Assembly: GCF_026213295.1 (NCBI RefSeq)
Contig: NC_079428.1
Span: 6,996,545 to 7,060,544, forward strand
Direction of reading: 5' to 3'
Length of the DNA: 64,000 nt
Origin: Gadus chalcogrammus
Taxonomy: Eukaryota; Chordata; Actinopteri; Gadiformes; Gadidae
Shown: one piece after another, positions 55,430 through 64,000 of the stretch
How the letters are laid out: every line of letters starts with the position of its first letter
Numbering within the stretch: the stretch's first letter is position 1
Made by a program: the position numbers and the translations under genes
Notes under the pieces: generated by a model
Told to the model about the DNA's origin: nothing
The model's input: the letters and a program-made list of their open reading frames with translations, nothing else
Databases searched by the model: none

Positions 55430-56725
55430 TAGCAGGGAGGTTAGCCTGGCCCTTAATACCAGAACGTCCAAGGAGAACATAAGTGGACACTGTCAATACT
55501 GAGCACCAATGCTGTGTTGATCACAGCAGTGTTTTCCTTAACAGCCATTTGATGCAGAAAGGAAAATATAGCAGAGCCGGAGTAGTGGATCCCGAATGTC
55601 TGCAGTGTGACCCGCAGGCTGCGTCCTGGAGCGAGATGCCTAACTTGCTTATCAGTGACAGGTTTCAGAATAAAAGAGAATTATATATGTCGTCTTTAAG
55701 AGGCTTGGACGAAATTGACTACAAGTCTCAAAATGTCCTAACAGCTATCAATGAAAGCTGTCTACATTTGGTTTGGATAAAGGTTTGTGCTAAGACTTAA
55801 GTTATTTTTAAATATTGAAAGAAAGTTTTTAATAATAATGAGGTTATTCATTTCTGTGTGTGTGAGAGAGAGTGTGCGTGTCTGTGTGTGTGTATGTGGG
55901 ACTCTTCGGCCGTCACGCAGCACCGCTTACACAGCATATTCTGTGTTCTCTGTCACAAACATAATATTGTTACGCTGACTGTAACCACAGAGCAAACTGC
56001 AATATCGCCCAAACTTATTCACACCAGAAAAAAACCAAAAACATTTGAATTCCCCAGCTGCTACCACCAGCATGTCGCTGTAATATCATGAATAACAAAA
56101 AAAAAGGAAAACAAAACAGTTACAACAGTCTCATGAAAGGCAAGATCTGCCGACCCCACCCCGGCCACACACCCACCATGGTATTTTGTGATTCATCGTC
56201 AATGAATCATTTTGCAATTACATTGATTATGCAACAGACACAAAGACAAATTAGGCCAACCTCTGTTTCCCCACTCGCCTTCAGGGGACAATAGTGGGGT
56301 TGGGGGGGGGGGGTGGGCTGGGGAGGAGGGAGTAATGGGGGTCCCAGAATGGCCAATGAGGCTTTCTGGACGTTTTAATGTCACCGTAAATCACCTGGCT
56401 AACACACCGAGTTCATTCTATGCGTGTTTTTGAGCACGTTAGCCTGCGAGTCGACGGAGACTATGGTTATATAGGGGCGTGCAGGGGTGCACAGAGAGGC
56501 ACACATGCGCACCACATATACCAACGCACACACAAACACGATGTGTCTGTGTGTCGTGATGGCCAGAAAGACGACACACACGCCTAATCTAATATAAAAC
56601 AGGTAGCGCACACATGAAGGCACACACACAAACCACACCCACACTAACCTAGTATATAATAGGTTTGGGGGCCAACGCTTGCATGCAACCCATACACATC
56701 TGCAATAACGGTCTTACTGCCAGCA
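55430..56725. other. no gene called; C/G runs near 56300
   Basis: A 105-codon plus-strand frame at 55483-55800 has non-repetitive composition but no recognisable domain, and there is no splice evidence. Confidence 0.35.
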
Positions 56726-56728
56726 TAA

Positions 56729-57035
<307 letters not shown>

Positions 57036-57719
57036 GTTCTGCGGAGGCTGAGGGGGATGTAACCCCCCCCCCAGAGTGTTTCTGGGAAGTTTCCCAACAT
57101 TCCGATTAAGTTGCGAACGAAGAAATTACAGGCGGTGGACGTTCGCGATGTTCGGTACGGGGGGAGGGCGGATTAATGGAGATGTCCGGCCGAAGCCAAG
57201 ATCCAAAAATCCAGTTATCAATCGTGAGCCGAGCAAGCGGGGCTGAGGCAGAGCCCTGGAGGAGGTCAGGGGACAGCCAGGGGAGGGGTGGAGGAGGAGC
57301 AGGGCGTGCGGTGCGGGGTTAAGGACACACGGCGCTGGTGCATCAACACGACCAGGGCTCAACCCGGGTTACGCCAGCTGCCCAACCGCCCGTTAATCAG
57401 ATGAGGTCTGCTGAGGGCAGAGCGAATGCGTTGATGGACTGGCTTTCCATGAGACACATCCTAACACCGTCACATCTATCTTTCAGCAGAGGAAGAATGT
57501 TGCCGCTTTTCTTTGAGAGACATCTCATCGACCTTGGTATTGGACTCTTTCTGTGCTCAAATTCTCCCCAACACCAAACGGCCCTCTGTATCTGACGCAA
57601 TCCACTGGCCCCTGCATTCGGCGCACATTCTTACGACGAATTAAGTGCAGTGCAGCCCTTGTGTGTGTGTGTTTTGCGTGGATGTGGGTGTGTTTGGAAG
57701 CTCTTGTTCCCGGACTCAC

Positions 57720-57912
57720 CCGGTCTTTTGTCCATCTTTCTCCCTCGACTGCCACATAGTCGAACCTTGGAGATCAAGATGAGGATCTGCTTCTGGCACA
57801 GCGACTTGTTGCTCTTGGGGCAGGGCTTGCGCTTGTTGGCGATCTGCCGGTTTGCCTGCGGGTCCTTGACCTCCCGCCGCTGCCGGATGAGTGAGCTGGC
57901 GAGGGCGGCCAT
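57720..57912 (-). CDS. fgf11: fgf11-like coding exon 1 (start codon, A-type FHF N-terminus)
   Basis: This exon encodes the first 64 residues plus one base of an FGF homologous factor (FHF). FHFs are intracellular, non-secreted FGF relatives that bind the C-terminal tail of voltage-gated sodium channels and tune inactivation. The N-terminus [15 protein letters not shown] matches the A-type FHF start and is closest to FGF11. [19 protein letters not shown] at about residues 36-54 is also FGF11-like rather than FGF12, 13 or 14. In A-type FHFs the first 20 or so residues act as a long-term inactivation particle. No signal peptide is visible, as expected. The ATG has a good context (AACAAGATGG). 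The exon ends in phase 1 at a consensus GTGAGT donor (57719 downward), and the split codon becomes E when joined to exon 2. Whether this is the a or b teleost copy cannot be decided here. Confidence 0.92.
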
Positions 57913-58760
57913 CTTGTTGGCCCCTCAGGTGCAGAGGGTCCGGCGGCGCACAGGTGTCGGGGGGTTCCGTGGGCCACCCCCCTGCCCGCTGACCCAGGGC
58001 GACGGGAGCGGTGCTTGAGGCTGGAGGCAGGGGGGGGGGGGGGGGGGGGGGGGCGGGCGGCGGTGGTGGGGCAGGCGGTGGTGGAGGCAGAGACGTCCGG
58101 GGGGAAGGGGTTGGTGAGAGGAGGGCGGGGGGGGGGGGGGAGACGGAGAGGAAAGATTGAGAGAGAGAGAGAGAGAGAGAGGGAATGAAAGAGATAAAGA
58201 GATGGAAAGAACTAGAAAAGGAAGGAAAGGCAGAAAAGAGTTTGGAAGAAAGAAAGGCAGGAAAGAATCAAAGAGAAAGAAAGAGAAATGGGGCTACCTG
58301 TATCAATAAAAGAAGACCAAAAGCGTCCAGGGAACACAAAGTCCTGTACGGTGGGTCCAGCGGTGATGCCCGTACGCGACGGCCAGTCCTAGGAGGTCCT
58401 GATCTAGCGCCAGCTGTCACCTCCTCGCCCGTCCACCGTATCGCTCTCAGCTGCTCAGCCCCGGCCGGGCCGTGTCTCCGTCTCCGTCTGGGCTCCGGTT
58501 CCGACGGCTCCGATCACGGCCACTCATGTCCCGTCACAATATCCACCGCGGTCAGAGTAGCAGGGGCCTAGCGTCCCAGCGGTGTAGCGTCTGTCTCCCA
58601 CCCCCCCCCCCCTTCACCCCCCCTCCGCCCCCCGCCCTCTGGTGCCTCCGTCGTCCCCTCGTCTGTCAACACCCTGCGAGCGTCCCCACGCTCCTCAGTC
58701 CTATACCTCTGGAACGTGCCGGGGGGGCTGGAAGTTGCACCTGACAGTCCTGGGACGAGG
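57913..58760 (-). promoter_or_regulatory. probable fgf11 5' UTR / promoter-proximal GC-rich region
   Basis: This is the sequence immediately upstream of the fgf11 start codon. It is GC-rich with many CpG dinucleotides (especially 58340-58560). It contains two long homopolymer runs, G24 at 58030-58053 and G14 at 58127-58140 (C on the transcribed strand), plus a GA array at 58158-58182. I see no convincing TATA box, and a CpG-type dispersed start is likely. The transcription start is not resolved, and upstream non-coding exons cannot be excluded. Confidence 0.45.
58030..58182. repeat. G24, G14 and (GA)n tracts upstream of the fgf11 start codon
   Basis: G24 at 58030-58053, G14 at 58127-58140, GA at 58158-58182. 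Confidence 0.95.
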
Positions 58761-59833
58761 GGATCTCACGGCAGGACCTCCAGAATACAGACGGGAAAGA
58801 TTTGAACTGGGAACCAGGAACCCCCGGCTGGGAGAGATCCACCTAGAGTCCGGCTCTCTTCAGTCCCTGGAAGAATGACTGGTCGCACTACCGGGCAGAG
58901 CAGTGTGAGACTGTCCCGTCTTCTGGTGGGCTAAAGGTTGACGAGACGTCGAACGAGGCGCCGGCCGCTGCCCACGTCGTTGGGGACGCACCGCGACCTG
59001 GCTCTCCCCTCCTCTCTGTCTCTCTCTCTCTCACCTAGGAACACCTCCAGCTCCGACCGACAAGACGAGACACAGATAAGAGGGAGAGGAGATGGGGTGG
59101 TGGTGGTGGTGGGGGGGAGGGTTTGGGGGGGGGCTGGGGGAGGATTGAGACGGGACCGGGGCTAGTCGAAAAATTTACCCAGAGCTTCCGGCGGCTGGTG
59201 GGACGTCTTCGGACGGGTGAAGAAATGCAAAAAAATCCTTCTTCGTTTCTTTTGCGTTTCTTCCTCTTCGCCTGGTGTCACCCCTTTGCTCTCACCTGAA
59301 GAGACCGACAGAGAGAGAGAGAGAGAGCAGAGGAGGACCGAAAGAGCAAGGGAGACAGAGAGAGAGAGATAAGGGGGAGAGAGGGAGAGGTTTGATGAAT
59401 CTACCGGCTTTTCCCACCGACAGGGGTGACATTCATGTATGAGAGCGCAGCGGAAGAGAGGGAGGAAGAGGAAGAGAGAGGGGGAGAGTAGAGAGGCTGA
59501 GAGAGTGAGGGAGAGATACAGTGAGTGTGAGGGAGAGAGAGGAGGAGTACAGAGAGAGTGAGGGAGAAAGAGAGGAGATTGGCAGTGCAGAGTCTATCCG
59601 CTCTTGTTCGCCCTCATCTATCTCTCTCTCCCCCCTCTTGCTCTGTCTCTCTCTCTCTCTCTCCCCGTCTCTCTCTCTCTCCCCCTTTCTGTCTCTCTCT
59701 CGCTGGTGCGCAACGCAGAGCCGTCAGAGTCTGTCCTTCAGCCAAACAGCGGAGAGGACAGGTGATCACCGGGCGAGAGAGGCAACATTTAATGAATGAA
59801 ACGAGTGAGAGTCAGCAGAGCGGGAGAGCAAGA

Positions 59834-59875
<42 letters not shown>

Positions 59876-60950
59876 GACAGTGACAGAGGGACGGACACAG
59901 AGGGGAAGAGACAGGGAGGAGAGGTAGAGTGACAGGGAGAGAGAGAGAGAGAGAGAGGGGGAGAGAGAGAGAGAGAGAGAGAGAGGAAAGCCTTGTCCTA
60001 CTGTTGATGCAGGAGTCAGTGTGAGTGTGAGTTCCGTTCCAGTTGCCACGGCAGCAGCAGCAGCAGTGGTGGCGGTGGCAGTTGAAGTGGTGATGAAGAG
60101 GAAGAGGAAGAAAGAGGATGCAGTTGTTCTGTGTTTCTAGTCGGCTCCCCTTCGCTACGCTTACAGATGCCCCGCTCCTGGCTTCTATCTGTGGGTGTGC
60201 GCTTGTGTGTGTCTGTGTGAGTGTGCGTTTGTGTGTTTGTGTTAGAATCTCCGTTAACAAGGTACTGGAGCTGTCTGTGTGTGTATGTAGTGCTCAGACA
60301 GAAGCAGTCTGGAGATCTGTGTGTGCGTGTGTGTGTGCGCGTCTGCGCATGTGGCGTGTGTGTGAGTGTGTTGCCGGATGAGGTCTGGGAGCGCACTTCA
60401 CAATCTCTCCTTCGCTCCTCCACTCAGACCCGAGACACACGCTCACACATGCCAGCACACACCCTCCCTCCCTCCTTTAATTCATTTCCCTCTCTGTTTC
60501 TCTGACTCCGCCCCCTCCAGTCTGACTCCTCCTCCACCTCTCTGCTGTCTGGTCTTTCAAACTCCATTCATCCTTTACCTCGCACGCTCTATCTCTGCCT
60601 CGCTCTGTCACCAGCATACTAAACGTCCCCGTGGAACAAGTAAGGCGTTGAGGCTTTCGCTCAAAACGAGGCGTTTTGAGCACATTTCTTTTTGCAAATA
60701 TGTCCTTTTGCAAGGCTTAGGGCTATTGGAAAACCAATTATCAGTTGTCTGATAGCTGACGCCCAATAGCTGATTTCTTTTAACAATTGAAAATAAAAGA
60801 GGTGTGGGCTGGCTGACACACTGAAGATGATCACCTTCGTCTTCATTTCCCAGAGATGGTATGGTGCGGTGTAATGGGGTAAAACACACACACCACACAC
60901 ACCCATCCCCATCACATGTAGACAGATACATCATACATGTTGTCCTCTAG
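58760..60950. other. fgf11 5' flank: purine-rich and CT-rich low-complexity sequence
   Basis: GA-rich blocks (59310-59600, 59930-59990), CT blocks (59620-59705), a CA array (59838-59870) and a CAG cluster at 60048-60066. A tRNA-like stretch at 58780-58900 may be an old SINE. No coding exon is recognised; non-coding fgf11 exons could be here. Confidence 0.45.
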
Positions 60951-61026
60951 CTGTATCTTGTCATTGCTTCCCCCTGTGGCCAACAAAACCAATTACAAAC
61001 ATGATGCCCTTTGTCCTCACTGACAA

Positions 61027-61186
<160 letters not shown>

Positions 61187-61756
61187 TCCAGAGTCAGACC
61201 CATCCAAAGGAAATTTTAAAACCCACACCTATTAAAAATGAAATGATTGGCATGAGATGTACGGCTAACCAATGGCATGGAGGCACTGGGCGTGGCGGAT
61301 AATCATAATTAAATTCCAATAACACCCCTTCCCCCAAAATCCAGAATTTGCAACAGAAGCCGTAAAACTATTATTTGAACAACCCAATTAAAACTCAAAC
61401 TATAGTACATTTCAGCAAATAGCAACTTAACTGTAGTCGTGGCTTGATAAGGACTTATGGTGCGTTTTAATATCCATCCGTCTCGGAGGTCCGAGGACGT
61501 TGCCTAGCGACACGCACAAACACGCCCCTTTTCCTCGGACGGCGATCTCGCCATCTCGGTTGAACTCAGTGGTGACCGAGCGAAATTCCGAGACAGAATT
61601 CAAGATGGCTGCGCCCATTGGGACTTGAAGTATGAACTGTTTTCATTGTGCTTGGACCACTTTGGTGGTTTAAATGGTAATTTCAATCACTCGTATTACT
61701 GCAATACCTTACTGCGTCCGTATCTCTGCCTATGTACACAAAAATATTGTATTTGT

Positions 61757-61815
61757 GTACAGCACTTTGGTCAACTACTGTTGTTTTAAATGTGCTATAT
61801 AAATAAACTTGACTA
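61757..61815 (+). mobile_element. L2-type LINE 3' tail
   Basis: GTGTACAGCACTTTGGTCAA and AATGTGCTATATAAATAAAC. The flanking sequence on both sides has similar CCGAG-rich character and may be one element split by this insertion. Confidence 0.72.
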
Positions 61816-61829
61816 TGGCCTATAGCCTA

Positions 61830-62680
61830 CTTATATTGGATTGCCTGGTCCTCTGCCAATGCTACCGCGATAACAGCTTTCCGGGTGGCGTCCATGTTTT
61901 CCTCCAACGACCGAGCGAAATAATAAAACGCTTGAAGTGTGGGCGTGGCGTCAGATCCGAGATCCGAGTCGGTTCGCAGAGAATACTCGAAAGCAGCTTT
62001 AAACATATAGTGGGGAGTGTCAGAGCCTAACCAAATACCTAATATCATAATTGTTGCCCCATACCCCAGAAGCTCCTGTTGATATTTACAATGATCTGAT
62101 ATAGAAATAATCATTAAGAATTACAGGGCTCAGGATTTGTAGTCAGTGCGCCCAAATATTGAAATGGTTAAACCTGCACTATGTAACTTTTCCACTAGAG
62201 CTAATAACTCTATTAAACAAGAATCTACAATTTCAGAACTAGAAAAGTTTCCAAGAATAATACGCCGATCTACAAGTCAATCCGTAAAGTGAGTTTTTCA
62301 CGATAAAGCATTTTCATTTATTCTGATAAACCTTTTGACATTAACAGTCATCTGAAAATGGTGCAGCCACAACTTAAGTCACTAGAGAGGCTGCTGATAA
62401 TAATCAGCCTACATAATGCAGGTTAACACCCTTCTATTAGATTCCACTATCTGCATCCATCTGGCTGGGTCTGAGGCTCACACTGACTGGACACTAACCA
62501 TCTAGAACTACTTGATAAGGGCTAACGTATCTAGAGGGAAACCAATCATGGTGTTTTTTTCGCCCCACATGAGACTACATTAGCATCAACTGAGCATTTT
62601 GTTGCATCCATGCTTTCTCTACTTTACTTAGAATGTTATTTTGCTTTCCGATGTAAGTAGCGCACTTTCCTTGCACATCT
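61830..62680. other. no gene recognised
   Basis: Intergenic or upstream intron of the unidentified gene. Nothing else supported. Confidence 0.4.
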
Positions 62681-62686
62681 TTCCAT

Positions 62687-62780
62687 TTCGTTAGTAAAAT
62701 GGTAATTTTACTAACGAAAAAATTACCATTTGTGTCATGGGGACACAACATGGAGTCTTGTGTACCCATGACTCCATGTT
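62687..62780. other. cluster of two perfect hairpins
   Basis: TTCGTTAGTAAAAT (62687-62700) pairs with ATTTTACTAACGAA (62705-62718). AACATGGAGTC (62748-62758) pairs with GACTCCATGTT (62770-62780). A competing stem ATGGTAATTTT/AAAATTACCAT overlaps the first. Confidence 0.93.
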
Positions 62781-62852
62781 GCACGGCTCTAATGAAAAGC
62801 GACAAACATGCACCGATATGCAGTCCCTCACCCTTTTCCTTTCCTCCCCCAG

Positions 62853-63023
62853 GAATCCATCTGTGCCGCCCAGTTGATCACCGAGGACGAGGGCTTGGGT
62901 CGGCTGGCCCACACGGTGCAGGTCTTGGTGGACCTCGCGCCGACTGCTGCCAGCCACCGCCGCGCTAGCAGACCGGAGCCGCTAGGGGCGGACAGGCTAA
63001 GCACTGCTCCATCCTTCTCTTAG
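62853..63023 (+). CDS. probable terminal coding exon of an unidentified gene
   Basis: A strong acceptor (CTTTTCCTTTCCTCCCCCAG ending at 62852) is followed by a 171-base open frame. It encodes 56 residues including ESICAAQLITEDEGLG, RLAHTVQVLVDLAPTAA and a Ser/Arg/Pro-rich tail ending APSFS, then TAG. GC content jumps inside the exon and drops sharply afterwards, as expected for a coding exon before an AT-rich 3' UTR. An AATAAA with a GT-rich stretch after it follows about 450 bases on. The segment has a helix-like centre and a basic SHRRASRPE stretch, but I do not recognise the family. Upstream exons were not found in the window. The phase is taken as 0 because that frame is the one that reads like a protein; the other frames are short or Pro/Gly-rich. 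The gene runs convergently toward the right edge, head-to-head with fgf11. Confidence 0.55.
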   Translation, partial: ESICAAQLITEDEGLGRLAHTVQVLVDLAPTAASHRRASRPEPLGADRLSTAPSFS

Positions 63024-63500
63024 CTCCACGTCGTCCACTGATTTTGCTGTCATCCAAAGGTCCAAAATGGTACCCCAAAAAAATCAATGAAACACTTGGT
63101 TTGTAATCATTGGTTGTTGAAAGTGAAAGATGGATTTCTTCCGTGTTCACAAGTAAAAACAGGCGTTTATTTCGATTTTTTTGGTTTTCAAGTAGACCTA
63201 TATAAATTATGCACTTGGCAAGTTGAAGTCGAGCAACTTGTTTTAAAGTTGATTCATACTTTTCTTTTGTTAGGATTTTTAACTTTAAACATTTTTTTAC
63301 TCGTCAAAAATCTAATTATCATGCAATTGTTCATACGGTATTATCATTTTTCTTATCGGCATTATCCCGACCAACAATATAAGCATATGACTGCACTGAA
63401 TCCATCAAAAAAAGCATGTATTTTCAATCTTTGTCAGTTCCATTCCCTGTCGTTGTCATTCAGTAAATACAAATAAAAAGCTACACATTTTGATCGACTA
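63024..63500 (+). other. 3' UTR and polyadenylation region of the unidentified gene
   Basis: AT-rich sequence after the TAG. AATAAA occurs at 63472-63477, with a TG/T-rich element at about 63510-63545 that fits a downstream processing signal. A 129-codon open frame at 63087-63476 lies wholly inside this UTR, has biased AT-driven composition, and is not called as a gene. Confidence 0.45.
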
Positions 63501-63659
63501 TATGGGTAGTGACTTGAGTGTTGCTGTTTATTCCTGTGTCCATCAGACTCCATCCCACCTCTCATATTCAGTCGATGAAGAGACATATTCCCTGCTGACA
63601 GTCTGAGGTGGCTGTGCAGAGTGCTAAACACTCGGACAACATTTGCGATTCAATTGTTC

Positions 63660-63962
63660 ACATTTCCGGGAAATCATCTACGTAGAGGCACTCCTGCCGC
63701 GCCCCCATATGCCTGGTCAAATCTTCCCGCCCGCGCGCTTCAAGGAAGGTAACCAATCACAACAGAGTTGGGTTGGCAGGAGGGGGGCGGAGAAGGACGA
63801 AACCGAGCGTTGACAAGAGAATGCTGAAAGCGCCCAGATGAGAGGAAGAGTTTCCCGAAAATCGACATCGTTTTTTGTGTATGGTTGAACATGACTATCA
63901 ATCATTATAACAACGTTTATAGGTCATACAAGTCGAAAAAGCATAATAGGTCCCCTTTAAGT
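63660..63962. mobile_element. possible non-autonomous DNA element, right end
   Basis: The terminus AGCATAATAGGTCCCCTTTA (ending at about 63959) is a very common fish repeat end. The left end was not located, so superfamily and limits are uncertain. Confidence 0.45.
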
Positions 63963-64000
63963 TAACCAACGACATCTGGTTTTATGTTGCCACCCCTTCC

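Noticed and set aside
55483..55800. 105-codon plus-strand frame with mixed composition
   Set aside because: No family resemblance and no acceptor/donor context that fits a gene; kept only as a note in the flanking description.
58775..58900. tRNA-like stretch (minus strand GTTCAAATC B-box-like) as a SINE or tRNA gene
   Set aside because: A-box spacing is wrong for a tRNA and the sequence does not align to the SINE copies in this window.
63087..63476. 129-codon plus-strand frame rich in Leu/Phe that looks membrane-like
   Set aside because: It lies wholly in the AT-rich 3' UTR of the unidentified gene and runs into the AATAAA signal.

Overview
The window looks like teleost fish nuclear DNA, mostly the interior of one large gene. 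Evidence for a fish is the protein similarity of the exons, the tRNA-derived SINEs ending in GCTTTGGATAAAAGC-like tails, L2-type LINE tails, several short hAT elements with 8-bp duplications, and an extreme load of dinucleotide repeats. The tracts listed below sum to about 6.8 kb, roughly a tenth of the window. Such microsatellite density is known from cod-like fishes, but assigning the species is only an inference.

The one gene I can name is an FGF homologous factor of the FGF11 type, on the minus strand. Three coding exons are visible. Exon 1 (57720..57912) carries the start codon and the A-type N-terminus. Exon 2 (21347..21457, 111 bp) and exon 3 (11672..11775, 104 bp) carry the first half of the beta-trefoil core. 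All junctions have GT/AG signals, the phases match, and together they encode 136 codons. The last exons should lie left of position 1. Intron 1 is about 36.3 kb, intron 2 about 9.6 kb, and intron 3 runs off the left edge. A second gene on the plus strand ends at the right: one probable terminal coding exon (62853..63023), followed by an AT-rich 3' UTR and a polyadenylation signal near 63472. I could not identify it.

Layout: 1-11.7 kb is intron 3, with GT and CT arrays, a 100-base assembly gap, an L2 LINE remnant and two hAT elements. 11.8-21.3 kb is intron 2, with CA/GA arrays, a SINE, a small hAT and a compound ATCT/GTCT array. 21.5-57.7 kb is intron 1, holding two further hATs, two elements with 9-bp duplications, a long-TIR element, a palindromic hairpin element, SINEs and many arrays. 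57.9-60.6 kb is the GC-rich and purine-rich 5' flank of fgf11. 60.6-64 kb is intergenic sequence and the end of the neighbouring gene.

No RNA genes, CRISPR arrays or operons are present. The most notable non-genic signals are hAT insertions sitting in CA/GT repeats, facing GT and CA arrays that could pair in transcripts, a 20-C homopolymer acting as the polypyrimidine tract of fgf11 exon 2, and several perfect hairpins, one terminator-like.
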